64,000 nucleotides of DNA, taken from contig NZ_AYSV01000068.1 in assembly GCF_000506865.1 (NCBI RefSeq), positions 1 to 64,000 of the forward strand. Reading direction: 5' to 3'. The position numbers were made by a program, and so were the translations under genes. This DNA comes from Pelistega indica (GTDB taxonomy: Bacteria; Pseudomonadota; Gammaproteobacteria; Burkholderiales; Burkholderiaceae_B). This document shows positions 16,047 to 26,308 of the stretch, one piece after another (position 1 is the stretch's first letter; each line of letters begins with the position of its first letter). A model generated the notes under the pieces. The model was not told the origin of the DNA, searched no databases, and was given only the letters and a program-made list of their open reading frames with translations.

Positions 16047-18203
16047 TTAGCGCTCACGAGAAATACGTACTTCAGCACCACGTCGTTTTACTTCTAATCC
16101 CGACGATTGCAAAATATCTAATCCTTCAAAGCCCTTAATATAACTAGAGCCTTGCATTTGCATAACACGAATTTTATTGCGCATCACAACTGGGTTATAT
16201 AATGGCATACCAAATAACCACACTTGATCAAGTATTCTCGCTGTATTAAATTTGGATAAACCTTCTAAGACAGGTCCCATACATAGCATATGTCCCTCTC
16301 TACCAAAAACAGGTATCGTACTTACATCACACTCATATTGTAAAACTTGGCCACCCTCATAACGGATTCCTGTATTCACATCCCACCAAGCCTCACCTTC
16401 AGGAAGATATATCTCTACCTCATTGCCACCATCCAATATAGGAGCAACCAACAAAGCAGGACCAAACAAGAACTGATATTCATACTTATGTGCTTTTTGA
16501 TCATCAGGGAAAGCAACTGCCATCATTCGTTGAACAGGCAATCCCGTTCTTGTCGCATCCTCAATATTTCCTAGCACATAAGGAATTAAGCGAGAACGTA
16601 AATCAAAAAATACTTTAATCTGTTCCTGTGTTTTTTGATCAAACTGGTCGGGCAAATATTGCTTATCTGCCACTAAACTAAATCCAGCTGAAAAAACCGA
16701 TAAAGCCAAAAAGCGTAAATAAAGATTACTTGAATTAGTATTCACTAGCAACGAATGTGTCTGAGAAATTACTCCGCTTGCTTGTGTTGTTAAGTGTAGT
16801 CTCAATAAAGACTTAATATCCTCAAAATTATTTATTGAATGCTGTAAATGCAATCCAGTGTAACGAGGACTATTTAGACTTAATGCCTCTCGTCGCAAAT
16901 AAGCTTCTTTAGGAATTTTGTGATAAGACTGAGCATCATACATTGATTGCTCTAATCGTAATGGATAGAGCTGACGTAAAAAAGCCCCCGTCTCTCCTTG
17001 TCTAGCATTAATATGATCAGGGATAGAAATAACATCAATTAAGTTTATCCCCGTGTCAGTGTTATCCAGTAATTGTTGATGTCGAGATTCCCAAAACTTA
17101 TAAGCATCCTTATAAGTCAAGTCTAATATGCCCACCTCACCGTAAGGCGTACTAACTCGATAAGCGTGACCGTCATCATCTAATAGCAACCATGCCCTAT
17201 CTTCTAAGTCTTTGAATAACGCAGTACCAACAGGAACTCCTGGCCAAGAAGGTACACAAATATGCTTCCCTTCTTTTAAATAATCAGCAATAAATTGACG
17301 AACATCGCCCAAACGCTCAGTATCCCATTCAAGAGTTAATTTATCATCTTGAAATAAAAATACGCTAGGAGGTGCGAGGTTGATTGTATCAACGACAAAA
17401 CCTTTTTGATCTAATTGCTCTGCCTGCTCTAATACATCAGTAAATGATTGCCCATCAATCTGATCAAGCCAAATACCCATGGCAGATAAAGGTGGCTGAC
17501 CCGGTCGCCCAAGCGAGGCACTAAACTGATTAAAAATATCCGCTACAGTACCAATATACACAAATAAATCTAGACTATTATCATGTATCTGCAGTTGATA
17601 AATCGTTGGTGCTTTTTTGATACCAACCTGATGTCTGACTTGCTTTAAACTGTTAGGAAATAATCCCCAACCTTTGGTACTCCATGCAAACGGCAGGTAC
17701 TGATGGTCATGTGCATCAGAAAATAATTCCTCGCCACGTCGACTATACGCTCCTGCTGTGCGTCCCAAACCATAAACATGATCATTTTTAGGAAGAGCAA
17801 AATTAATTGTCCACGCCTCTTCGTCTACTTCTGTATCAACAATTAACGCATTTTCGTCCGTAGTCTTTAAGACAACTTCTCCATCCCTACGAAATATCAT
17901 CGCAAAAGGATTTACTTGTAACTCTACGCTAGTATTACCATGTGAAATTTGCCACTGACTGTTTTTCTTATGCTCTTCAATAACAAACTCACTACTTAAT
18001 TCATTACGAGCCAATAATAACTCTTGTCTTTCTTTTGCACGAGGATTAAGAAGACTATCATCTATCTTGTTTTTAGCACCACAACGGATACGAAATACCC
18101 CTAGTGCTGTCGCCTCAATACGTAGAAATAAATCTTTTTCTATTTCAAATAGGCAAAGACCTTGTTGGTGGTCAATTAACTTGAGCTTTTTGATCTGAAT
18201 CAC
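16047..18203 (-). CDS. glycoside hydrolase family 31-like protein, active site degenerate
   Basis: A 718-aa protein with GH31 (alpha-glucosidase/alpha-xylosidase) layout: N-terminal beta domain, then YGLGRTAGAYSRRGEELFSDAHDH near 144-167 typical of the family, a barrel with GILDLTYKDAYKFW near 350, and a C-terminal beta domain with EYQFLFGPALLVAPIL near 575 and EGEAWWDVNTG. The nucleophile strand (usually GFKTDFGE) reads GINLIDVIS, keeping an Asp. The acid/base region, usually WSGDN or GGDS, reads LQHSINNFED, so the acid/base Asp is missing. It pairs with the deacetylase-like gene. The substrate is unknown and normal hydrolysis is unlikely. Confidence 0.75.
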   Translation of the reverse strand: MIQIKKLKLIDHQQGLCLFEIEKDLFLRIEATALGVFRIRCGAKNKIDDSLLNPRAKERQELLLARNELSSEFVIEEHKKNSQWQISHGNTSVELQVNPFAMIFRRDGEVVLKTTDENALIVDTEVDEEAWTINFALPKNDHVYGLGRTAGAYSRRGEELFSDAHDHQYLPFAWSTKGWGLFPNSLKQVRHQVGIKKAPTIYQLQIHDNSLDLFVYIGTVADIFNQFSASLGRPGQPPLSAMGIWLDQIDGQSFTDVLEQAEQLDQKGFVVDTINLAPPSVFLFQDDKLTLEWDTERLGDVRQFIADYLKEGKHICVPSWPGVPVGTALFKDLEDRAWLLLDDDGHAYRVSTPYGEVGILDLTYKDAYKFWESRHQQLLDNTDTGINLIDVISIPDHINARQGETGAFLRQLYPLRLEQSMYDAQSYHKIPKEAYLRREALSLNSPRYTGLHLQHSINNFEDIKSLLRLHLTTQASGVISQTHSLLVNTNSSNLYLRFLALSVFSAGFSLVADKQYLPDQFDQKTQEQIKVFFDLRSRLIPYVLGNIEDATRTGLPVQRMMAVAFPDDQKAHKYEYQFLFGPALLVAPILDGGNEVEIYLPEGEAWWDVNTGIRYEGGQVLQYECDVSTIPVFGREGHMLCMGPVLEGLSKFNTARILDQVWLFGMPLYNPVVMRNKIRVMQMQGSSYIKGFEGLDILQSSGLEVKRRGAEVRISRER

Positions 18204-18341
18204 AATTATGCTTTTAAAGTGGTGACGTTATTTGTCTAATACCGCTATTGTGACTGATTTTCATTAAAATTTAAAGTAAATACAAGGATTTAGCTGAAAT
18301 ATTTCTTATGATAAGCTTCAGAAAATTTTATGGCTAAACCA

Positions 18342-20114
18342 TTATTTTGGTGTCAGACTTACTAATAAATCCCGTTCTAGCGGCAACGGCTCTCCTTCAA
18401 GACTTGCACCTATCAACTCCCCTGCCAAACTACTCCATGTCAACCCATGGGACGCATACGCACAAGCAAGCCAAACTCCTTTGGCATGCTCTAACTCACC
18501 AATAATGGGAAGCCTTCCTTGAATTACAGCTCTCACGCATGCCCTACCCTTAATAGTGGCTGATTGTTGTAAGCTTTCAAAATCTAGAGAAAGTGATAAA
18601 GGAATTTTATCCCAAATAACTTTTTGCCCCTCTTTGCTTACTTTGGGAGTTAAATCATTATGAACATAGGTACTCCCCATCACACAAAATCCATTTTGGG
18701 AGGGTAAAAAATAGCCCTGTCCTCCTACGATGCATTTTGGCCCACCATTTAGTAAATCATCAGGAATCATCATCACTTCTCCTGATAAAGCGTGTAAAGT
18801 ATTTAAGCAACTTATTGCATTAACCTGCTTACCTGACTTAAGTGTCTTACGATGCAACTCATTTTTCTCTAACAATGATTTGCTATCTATGGCGTTAGCC
18901 ACTACTATCTGATGAAAAAAAACTTTTGTCGCTACAGCATCCTCGTCCACACCAATCAACTCATACCCATCAGCTTGTTTATTTATCCACTCAATTTTAA
19001 GCGCCTTACACTGAATATTGGGATGCTGTAATAAAACATGAGCTAATTTAACAGGTGGAACTTGCATGCCCATTGGAAAATATACCCCATCTTGTTCGAC
19101 AGGAATACCGGCAATTTCCGTTGCTTCCGATGCACTCACTAATCTCGCCCATTCACTTGGGTAATTCAGCGCCTTTACAGCATCTAACAAATCTTTAGCA
19201 TGACCTTTATCACGATTAAGTTCTAGCGTACCGCAATACTTTATACCAACCTGTTGAGCAATTGCTTGCCAGCGTATCCGTGCTCTTAAGACACCTGCCC
19301 TGCTAATCCTAGCCTTATGACTATCATCTGCTGTTACTAATGGAGTAATCGCTCCTGACGCAAACTGCAAAACAAATTCATCGGGAGAATGCGCAAACAT
19401 AGGATCAAAAACAGTAACTTGCCACCCTCTATTTGCCATTGCATGTGCGACTCCTGCACCAGCTACTCCCGCACCAATAATAGCAATTTCACGTTTTTTT
19501 TGAGCAGCTAGCTGTTTGACAGGACGAAAACTTGTGGGCTGTAAATATTGCCAATTCTCAGCAAATTGAGCAAATAAATTTAATGGATCCAAGCATACCT
19601 GACTATTTGGTGCAGACGATTTATCCATCACAACATCACTAGTTTGAGAACATTGCAAAGAAAACTGTCGATACTGCAATGTACTCTTAATCATTTCTAC
19701 ACATTTTTTTTCAGCATAGACAAAAGGCATTGGTGATGCCAGACGTAATGCTTCCATGAAATGCTCTTCTTGATTAATCTCATCGACGATAAAACCATCC
19801 ACATCTGCACTAAATGCTTTCCAAGGATGAGGATGATTAGTATTCAAAATATGCAAACAAAATTGGTACGGTTCAATATCTAATCGATGCAAACCTAGCA
19901 AATCAATAGGCCATTGTTCCAATAGGCGTGCATAAATAGGCGAGATTGATTGTTGGCTTAAGCGTCGTAATAATTCACGACGAGCCGTGAGATCATCATC
20001 AACAACTAATATATGAACAGGACGTGACTGACCCTGCCAAAAATCAAATAATGATGGTAAATACTTAAGGTATTGGGCACTTAAAATTGCAATGTTCAGA
20101 GGCTGAGTTTTCAT
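18342..20114 (-). CDS. mnmC: MnmC-type tRNA modification protein, methyltransferase half eroded
   Basis: A 590-aa protein. Residues from about 210 form an FAD-dependent oxidoreductase (IAIIGAGVAGAGVAHAMANRG), with FASGAITPLVTADDSHKARIS and a C-terminal GLTWSSLAGELIG, matching the MnmC(o) domain that removes carboxymethyl from cmnm5U34 of tRNA. The first 200 residues align with the MnmD methyltransferase domain (RPVHILVVDDDLTARRELLRRL, WPIDLLGLHRLD), but the SAM motif (normally GFGLGLNF) is replaced by SAQYLKYLP, and the DGFAP motif reads DGFIVDEIN. Methyl transfer is therefore unlikely. The ATG at 20114 is preferred over a TTG ten codons upstream. Confidence 0.8.
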   Translation of the reverse strand: MKTQPLNIAILSAQYLKYLPSLFDFWQGQSRPVHILVVDDDLTARRELLRRLSQQSISPIYARLLEQWPIDLLGLHRLDIEPYQFCLHILNTNHPHPWKAFSADVDGFIVDEINQEEHFMEALRLASPMPFVYAEKKCVEMIKSTLQYRQFSLQCSQTSDVVMDKSSAPNSQVCLDPLNLFAQFAENWQYLQPTSFRPVKQLAAQKKREIAIIGAGVAGAGVAHAMANRGWQVTVFDPMFAHSPDEFVLQFASGAITPLVTADDSHKARISRAGVLRARIRWQAIAQQVGIKYCGTLELNRDKGHAKDLLDAVKALNYPSEWARLVSASEATEIAGIPVEQDGVYFPMGMQVPPVKLAHVLLQHPNIQCKALKIEWINKQADGYELIGVDEDAVATKVFFHQIVVANAIDSKSLLEKNELHRKTLKSGKQVNAISCLNTLHALSGEVMMIPDDLLNGGPKCIVGGQGYFLPSQNGFCVMGSTYVHNDLTPKVSKEGQKVIWDKIPLSLSLDFESLQQSATIKGRACVRAVIQGRLPIIGELEHAKGVWLACAYASHGLTWSSLAGELIGASLEGEPLPLERDLLVSLTPK

Positions 20115-20271
20115 GTTCAATCCATTAATCGCCTCGTAGTACAAAAATAAATACCAAGCGAATGAGCCGTTTAAACAGCTAACGTGTATAATACTAACTC
20201 TTTATTGTAATGCTAAATATATACAATAAGATATCTATAATCTTTCATGCTCTGAATTCTAAGGGTTTCTC

Positions 20272-21138
20272 ATGTCTACCAATATTGACTTTCAAAAAGC
20301 TCTTCATGCTGCTACAGAAGCCGCCCATCAAGGTGCTGCAATTTTAATGGAATATTTCAATCATAGAGATGAGCTAGTGATTGAACACAAATCTCGCAAT
20401 GATTTAGTATCACAAGCTGACAAAGATGCCGAAAAAGCCATTATTGCCAAGCTAACTCAGCTATGTCCTGAGTTTGCAATTATTGCTGAAGAATCCCAAT
20501 TAGAGCAAGGTAAGCAACCAGAAAGCTCATTAGCTACATGGTATATAGACCCCTTAGATGGAACGACCAATTTTTTACATGGCATTCCTCATTTTGCAGT
20601 CTCTATTGGTTTAGTTGCTCACAAAGGCACAGTATTAAGTGCAGGCATGTCTCCTCTCACAGAAGACACACCTATTGTTGCTGTTGTGCTTGACCCTAAT
20701 CGTCAAGAATTATTTAGTGCCTATTACTTTGGCGGATGTCAGTTAAACGGTCAAGCTATTCGTTGCAATAAAACCGCCACCTTAGGGGATGCCTTACTCG
20801 GTACAGGTTTACCTTTCCGTGATTTTTCATTTGAAGATGAATATGATCCTATGCTAAAAGCAGCGATCCATCAAACCCGAGGTATTCGCCGAAATGGTGC
20901 TGCTGCACTAGATTTGGCATGGGTAGCATGTGGTCGCTTTGATGCCTATTGGGAAATGCGTCTAGCTCCTTGGGATGTAGCAGCAGGAACGTTGCTAGTC
21001 AGAGAGGCTGGTGGGCAAGTACAAGACTTATATAAACAACATCCTTGGCCTATCACTGGGAATGTGATTGCGACAAACCGTCTTCTTTTTGATGATTTTT
21101 TCGCCATGCTAAAACCATCTTTAAAAACTTTGCCATAA
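20272..21138 (+). CDS. suhB: inositol monophosphatase family protein (SuhB-like)
   Basis: A 288-aa Mg2+-dependent phosphatase of the IMPase family. Metal-binding motifs are in order: AEESQLEQG near 76, WYIDPLDGTTNFLHG near 95-109, and WDVAAGTLLVREAGG near 239-253. SuhB acts on inositol-1-phosphate in vitro and in E. coli takes part in rRNA transcription antitermination with NusA/NusG; which role applies here cannot be read from sequence. It is divergent from mnmC and lies 21 bases before mgtE, probably in one transcript. Confidence 0.88.
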   Translation: MSTNIDFQKALHAATEAAHQGAAILMEYFNHRDELVIEHKSRNDLVSQADKDAEKAIIAKLTQLCPEFAIIAEESQLEQGKQPESSLATWYIDPLDGTTNFLHGIPHFAVSIGLVAHKGTVLSAGMSPLTEDTPIVAVVLDPNRQELFSAYYFGGCQLNGQAIRCNKTATLGDALLGTGLPFRDFSFEDEYDPMLKAAIHQTRGIRRNGAAALDLAWVACGRFDAYWEMRLAPWDVAAGTLLVREAGGQVQDLYKQHPWPITGNVIATNRLLFDDFFAMLKPSLKTLP

Positions 21139-21159
21139 TTTTTACTCGGTTAGCTGCCT

Positions 21160-22650
21160 ATGACAAAAACACCAAACCAGCACAGTGATACAGAGAAAGA
21201 CGTCAATACCTCACAAAAAAGGCTTGACTCAGAAGATGCACAACAAGTGTTAGAGCATATTAAAATGCTTCTTAGCAAGCAATCACTCGTGCAAAATTTG
21301 GTTCATCAACAAGAAGAACATAATACCGAGAGTGGCGCATTAGTAGAAGAACTCTTAAAACGACAGCAGCATGTAGAGTTAGAAAACTTCCTACGCCCAC
21401 TACACCCGGCTGATATTGCGTATATCCTAGAATCTCTGCCTCATGAAGAGCGTATGCAAGTCTGGGAACTCGTAAGTTCTCAACATGACGGTGATATTCT
21501 TTTAGAAGTAGACGATTGGGTTCGTGAAGACCTAATTGCTACTATGAATCGTGAAGACTTGTTGGCAGCAACAGAAACACTTGATACTGACGAATTAGCC
21601 GATCTAGCCCCAGATCTTCCTGCTGAGATTGTGGCTGAAGTTCAGAAAGGTCTAACAGAAAAAGAACGCAATCAGTTATTAGCCGTCCTAGGCTATGAAA
21701 AAGATACTGTTGGTGCCATCATGGATTTCGAGATGGTGCGTGTACGAGAGGATATTACTCTTGAAGTTGTCTTGCGCTATTTAAGACGTCTAGATTATTT
21801 ACCCGACCATACAGACCAGTTATTTATTATTGATCGTGAAGAGCATTTACTCGGCGTTTTATCACTTGCTGACTTACTCATTAATGATCCTGAAAGTCAC
21901 GTCAAAGATCTAATGAAAACAGAGTTCTTTTCTCTTACACCAAATGAAAGCGATACCGTTGCCACCTCAGCATTTGAACGTTATGACTTAGTTTCTGCAC
22001 CAGTGGTAGATAATGAAAACCGCCTCCTTGGACGAGTAACGATTAATGCCGTTGTAGATGTCATCCAAGAAGACTCTCAAGAACAAGATCTTGCTCGTGC
22101 CGGTCTTGCTGAAGAGGATACTTTCTCCTCAGTAGCTCACGCTGTTCGTAACCGTACGCCTTGGTTATTAATCAACCTCTGTACCGCATCAACAGCCTCC
22201 TTTATTGCCTCACAATTTGAAGGCACAGTCAGTCAAATTGTTATCTTGGCCTTTTTGATGTCAATTGTAGCTGGGATTGGGGGTAACTCAGGCAACCAAA
22301 CTCTCACATTGGTCATTAGGGCTATGGCGATGGGGCGTATTAACGTTAAAAGTATTATGCCCATGCTGAAAAGAGAAACGTATGTAACGCTATTAGTCGG
22401 TTTAACAGGCAGTATTATGGCGGCATTCTTTGCTTGGCTAGTCTCTGATTCGTACAAAATTGCCATTGTTATGGTCACAGCAATGATATGCAATATGCTC
22501 ATTGGTGCCTTTCTTGGCGTACTTATCCCTCTTGTACGTGCTAAATTTAATAAAGATCCAGCGGTTGGCTCTTCTGTTTTGTTAACATTCGCTACTGATG
22601 CCTTAGGGTTCTTTATTTTCCTAGGACTAGCAACTATTTTCTTACTTTAA
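21160..22650 (+). CDS. mgtE: magnesium transporter MgtE
   Basis: A 496-aa Mg2+ channel. The order is standard: N-terminal helical domain with LHPADIAYILESLPHEER near 80, then a CBS pair (about 180-300) including GAIMDFEMVRV and VSAPVVDNENRLLGRVT, and a C-terminal membrane domain with about five helices and the pore-region motif GIGGNSGNQTLTLVIRAMAMG near 370-390. The soluble domains normally sense cytosolic Mg2+ and close the pore. The first 40 residues are polar and less conserved than in shorter family members. Confidence 0.95.
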   Translation: MTKTPNQHSDTEKDVNTSQKRLDSEDAQQVLEHIKMLLSKQSLVQNLVHQQEEHNTESGALVEELLKRQQHVELENFLRPLHPADIAYILESLPHEERMQVWELVSSQHDGDILLEVDDWVREDLIATMNREDLLAATETLDTDELADLAPDLPAEIVAEVQKGLTEKERNQLLAVLGYEKDTVGAIMDFEMVRVREDITLEVVLRYLRRLDYLPDHTDQLFIIDREEHLLGVLSLADLLINDPESHVKDLMKTEFFSLTPNESDTVATSAFERYDLVSAPVVDNENRLLGRVTINAVVDVIQEDSQEQDLARAGLAEEDTFSSVAHAVRNRTPWLLINLCTASTASFIASQFEGTVSQIVILAFLMSIVAGIGGNSGNQTLTLVIRAMAMGRINVKSIMPMLKRETYVTLLVGLTGSIMAAFFAWLVSDSYKIAIVMVTAMICNMLIGAFLGVLIPLVRAKFNKDPAVGSSVLLTFATDALGFFIFLGLATIFLL

Positions 22651-22673
22651 TCAATATTCAACTACACAAAATA

Positions 22674-22727
22674 ATCCCCTATTTCAAGGGCTAACATTAT
22701 ATGTTTAGCTCTATAAAACAGGGGAGA
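22674..22727. terminator. hairpin between convergent mgtE and secA
   Basis: Outer stem TCCCCT...AGGGGA and inner stem GGGCTAA...TTAGCTC form a long imperfect hairpin in the 104-base gap. T-rich sequence follows on both strands, so it may terminate both genes. Confidence 0.5.
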
Positions 22728-22754
22728 ATTTATTTTAGTATTTCTTATACAGAA

Positions 22755-25490
22755 TTAGCTTAATGCGCCATGGCAATGCTTGTATTTCTTACCACTACCA
22801 CATGGGCAAGGATCATTTCTACCGACACCGACAAACATATCAGATGTAACTTCCTTAACTGCCACATCCTCGGCTAATGCCTCATCATAATCAGCATGGT
22901 GATAATTCATCTTATCTTCCATTTCCTGTGCTTTAGCTACTTGTTCTTCCTCTAGAGCTTCAACTTGTGCAGGTGATTGAATTTGTACATTCAATAAGAT
23001 TTTTGACGTCTCATTACGTACACGTTCAAGCATATATTTGAATAATTCAAATGCTTCTTTTTTGTACTCTTGTTTAGGATCTTTTTGAGCATAACCACGT
23101 AAATGAATACCCTGACGCAAATGATCTAAAGCGGCTAAATGCTCTCTCCAAGCACCATCTAAACGATCTAATAATACAGAACGCTCAAACTGACTCCAAG
23201 ACTCTTCACCCACTAATTCTAATTTTTCTTGGCAAATTCTATCCGCCTCATCAAGAACAGCTTTTAAAATATCATCATCATCTAAGTCATGATTTTTAGC
23301 CACTAACTCTTTTAAAGGTAGTTTAATCCCCCACTCTGAAGCTAGAGCAGTTTCTAGAGCCTCTAACTCCCATTGCTCTTCTAAAGACTCTTCTGGGATA
23401 TACGCACGTACAAAATCGGTCAAGGCATTTACACGCAACTCTACCATCATGTCACGGACAGATTTTTCGTCTAAGACCTCATTTCGTTGCCCATAAAGCA
23501 CTTTTCGTTGATCATTAGCAACGTTATCAAACTCCAATAATTGCTTACGGATATCAAAGTTTCTACCCTCAACTTTACGTTGCGCAGACTCAATTGAGCG
23601 AGAAACCATTTTGGCCTCAATAGGTTCACCAGGAGAGCCTAATTTTTCCATTAACCCTCTAACACGATCTCCTGCAAAAATGCGCATTAATGAATCATCT
23701 AAGGATAGATAAAAACGTGAAGAGCCAGGATCGCCTTGTCGTCCTGCACGACCACGTAATTGGTTGTCAATACGGCGAGATTCATGGCGCTCTGTACCAA
23801 TAATGCGTAACCCACCAGCTGCTTTAACTTGTTCGTTACGTACTTTCCATTCTTGGCGTACTTTATCAATAGCTACAGCTTTATCTTCTGGCGTTAATTG
23901 CTCATTAGCTTCAATCTGGATGATTTGTTTTGAGACATTACCACCTAATACAATATCAGTACCACGTCCAGCCATATTAGTTGCAATAGTAATATGGCCT
24001 GGCATACCTGCTTCTGCCACAATTTCTGCTTCACGTGCATGTTGTTTAGCATTCAACACATCATGAGGCAGATTTTCTTTTTTCAATAGCTCTGAGAGTA
24101 ACTCAGAATTTTCAATACTCGTTGTACCCACTAATACAGGTTGTTTTCTATCGTAGCACTCACGAATATCCTTAATAATAGCCGCATATTTTTCAGCATC
24201 GTTCAGATAAATTTGGTCATTTTGATCTTGACGAATCATTGGAAGGTTCGTTGGAATAATAACTGTTTCTAGACCATAAATATCTTGGAACTCATAAGCT
24301 TCGGTATCGGCTGTACCTGTCATTCCAGCCAATTTACCGTACATACGGAAATAGTTTTGGAAGGTAATAGATGCCATTGTTTGGTTTTCATTTTGAATCG
24401 CGACACCCTCCTTTGCCTCAACAGCTTGGTGTAAACCATCAGACCATCGACGCCCAGCCATAAAACGACCGGTAAATTCATCGACAATAACCACCTCACC
24501 GTCATGAACAACATAATGTTGATCTCTAAAAAACAAATTATGTGCTCTTAATGCCACCATCAAATGGTGCATTAATGTAATATGACGAGGATCATACAAA
24601 GAATCACCTTCTGGCAAGATACCTAATTTTGTCAAGGTTTCTTCAGCGTGAATATGCCCTGCTTCTGATAGATAGATTTGTTGCGCTTTTTCATCAACCC
24701 AGAAATCACCTTCTGGTTCTGGCTCCTGAGGTTTTGGCTCTTCTTTCATTCGTGTTAACAACGCAGGCACTTGATTCATACGTACATATAAATCAGTATT
24801 GTCTTCTGCTTGGCCTGAAATAATTAACGGCGTACGAGCTTCATCGATAAGAATTGAGTCTACTTCATCCACGATGGCATAAGCAAGCTTACGTTGGCGA
24901 CGCTCTTCTGCTCTATATTCCATATTGTCACGAAGATAATCAAACCCAAATTCATTGTTTGTACCATAGGTCACATCGGCACGATAAGCATTATATTTTT
25001 CAAAATTATCCTGACCTGGGACAACGACTCCAACGGTTAAACCAAGGAAGTTAAATAATTGACCATTATTTTCCGCATCACGACGTGCTAAGTAATCATT
25101 GACGGTGACAACATGAACACCCTCTCCTGTCAATGCATTTAGATAAATAGCCAATGTTGCCATCAGCGTTTTACCTTCACCTGTACGCATCTCTGCAATC
25201 TTGCCGTTGTGTAGAACAATCCCACCAATTAATTGAACATCAAAATGACGCATACCAAGCACTCGAGAAGATGCTTCACGTACAACAGCAAATGCTTCTG
25301 GTAATAAACTATCTAAACTTGAACCGTCAGCTAAGCGCTGTTTAAATTCTGCTGTTTTAGCCGCTAAATCAGCGTCTGACAATGCTTGAATACTAGGCTC
25401 AAGGCTATTAATTTTTTGCACAAGTTTACGATACTGCTTTAACAGACGATCGTTACGGCTACCAACGAGTTTTTTGAATAAAGAAATCAT
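22755..25490 (-). CDS. secA: preprotein translocase ATPase SecA
   Basis: A 911-aa motor of the Sec secretion system; the length is normal for proteobacteria. Walker A is MRTGEGKT (101-108), the DEAD-like motif [16 protein letters not shown] near 206-221, motif GTTSIENSE near 430, and the nucleotide-binding-domain-2 end [12 protein letters not shown] near 580. The C-terminus carries the zinc finger [18 protein letters not shown] used for SecB binding. It lies downstream of the lpxC/dcw region, as in Bordetella-like genomes, and is divergent from dciA. Confidence 0.98.
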   Translation of the reverse strand: MISLFKKLVGSRNDRLLKQYRKLVQKINSLEPSIQALSDADLAAKTAEFKQRLADGSSLDSLLPEAFAVVREASSRVLGMRHFDVQLIGGIVLHNGKIAEMRTGEGKTLMATLAIYLNALTGEGVHVVTVNDYLARRDAENNGQLFNFLGLTVGVVVPGQDNFEKYNAYRADVTYGTNNEFGFDYLRDNMEYRAEERRQRKLAYAIVDEVDSILIDEARTPLIISGQAEDNTDLYVRMNQVPALLTRMKEEPKPQEPEPEGDFWVDEKAQQIYLSEAGHIHAEETLTKLGILPEGDSLYDPRHITLMHHLMVALRAHNLFFRDQHYVVHDGEVVIVDEFTGRFMAGRRWSDGLHQAVEAKEGVAIQNENQTMASITFQNYFRMYGKLAGMTGTADTEAYEFQDIYGLETVIIPTNLPMIRQDQNDQIYLNDAEKYAAIIKDIRECYDRKQPVLVGTTSIENSELLSELLKKENLPHDVLNAKQHAREAEIVAEAGMPGHITIATNMAGRGTDIVLGGNVSKQIIQIEANEQLTPEDKAVAIDKVRQEWKVRNEQVKAAGGLRIIGTERHESRRIDNQLRGRAGRQGDPGSSRFYLSLDDSLMRIFAGDRVRGLMEKLGSPGEPIEAKMVSRSIESAQRKVEGRNFDIRKQLLEFDNVANDQRKVLYGQRNEVLDEKSVRDMMVELRVNALTDFVRAYIPEESLEEQWELEALETALASEWGIKLPLKELVAKNHDLDDDDILKAVLDEADRICQEKLELVGEESWSQFERSVLLDRLDGAWREHLAALDHLRQGIHLRGYAQKDPKQEYKKEAFELFKYMLERVRNETSKILLNVQIQSPAQVEALEEEQVAKAQEMEDKMNYHHADYDEALAEDVAVKEVTSDMFVGVGRNDPCPCGSGKKYKHCHGALS

Positions 25491-25677
25491 TTTTCAATCA
25501 ATTAATTAAATTTTTATAAGCTATATAGTTTAACGCATAAAGAATGTAGAATGGTATTATTTCACTCATTTCTACAACGCTCAGCATTATCTATTTTTAG
25601 AAGTAAACTATGAGTGATTTTACTACTTTATCCTCAATTAACGCATCCCTCTAAGACAGTACTATCATCATGACTGT

Positions 25678-25683
25678 TATAAT
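25678..25683 (+). promoter_or_regulatory. possible -10 element of dciA
   Basis: A perfect TATAAT lies 35 bases before the dciA start codon in the divergent secA-dciA gap. No good -35 hexamer is seen at the right distance, so this is tentative. Confidence 0.35.
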
Positions 25684-25717
25684 GACTAAATGAAGTTTTT
25701 CAAGTGGCTATTTTGCT

Positions 25718-26231
25718 ATGTTTATCACTCATCGCCAATTACATAAAAAACGTAAATCTATTCAATCGAGCTTTGTGAGTCCATTAAACAGCTTGAGAAA
25801 CACTTCTCAACCCTCTATACACGCCACATTGGTTAAAGCAAGCTTATTTGTTGATATTGAAGAATCTATTAAAACAAGTTTAAGCAATCATCTCGGCGAT
25901 TATTGCAAGGTCGTGGAGTTAAACGATGCACAACTCACCGTCTCAGTTCCCAATGCCGCATTAGCGACTAAGATACGGCAAATGATTCCGAGTCTTGCTG
26001 AAGAACTTTCGCAAAAAAATGTAATAATAAAAAAAAATAACCATTAAAGTGATGAATAACTGTGATATTCCTAATAGCGATCTAACACCTACCTCATCAT
26101 CTTTGCCACAAACACAGCCTACTGCTCAAAAGGCCTGCCATGAGGCTTACCACTCTCTAATTGAGCATAGCCCTGAAAGTTATTTAGCCGATGCGTTGAA
26201 ATCTATTTTGGCAAAGCGCCAGACACCCTGA
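25718..26231 (+). pseudogene. DciA-like (DUF721) replication protein, frameshifted at A9
   Basis: Frame one encodes 109 aa of a DUF721/DciA protein, the ancestral loader of replicative helicase DnaB: basic N-terminus (LHKKRKSIQS) then a KH-like core with LTVSVPNAALATKIRQMIPSL. It stops at 26047, just after an A9 run (26029-26037). In the frame reached by removing one A, the chain continues KKITIKVMNN and then the segment PESYLADALKSILAKRQ to 26231, resembling the C-terminal tail of betaproteobacterial members. The joined product is about 170 aa, a typical length. An A9 tract is prone to polymerase slippage and to sequencing error. The 60-aa downstream frame is treated as part of this gene. 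Confidence 0.7.
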
Positions 26232-26254
26232 TATAGTTTTCTTTCAAACAAAAA

Positions 26255-26284
26255 AAACGAGTTCACTTAATGGTGAACTCGTTT
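26255..26284. terminator. bidirectional terminator between dciA and lpxC
   Basis: A perfect 12-bp stem (AAACGAGTTCAC / GTGAACTCGTTT) with a 6-base loop, A run on one side and TTTATTT on the other. It can end both the plus-strand dciA and the minus-strand lpxC transcripts. Confidence 0.85.
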
Positions 26285-26308
26285 ATTTAGATACTAAAAA
26301 GAATATAT

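Noticed and set aside
26049-26231. Independent 60-aa gene after the DciA-like gene
   Set aside because: It has no separate ribosome site and reads as the DciA tail once one A of the A9 run is removed.
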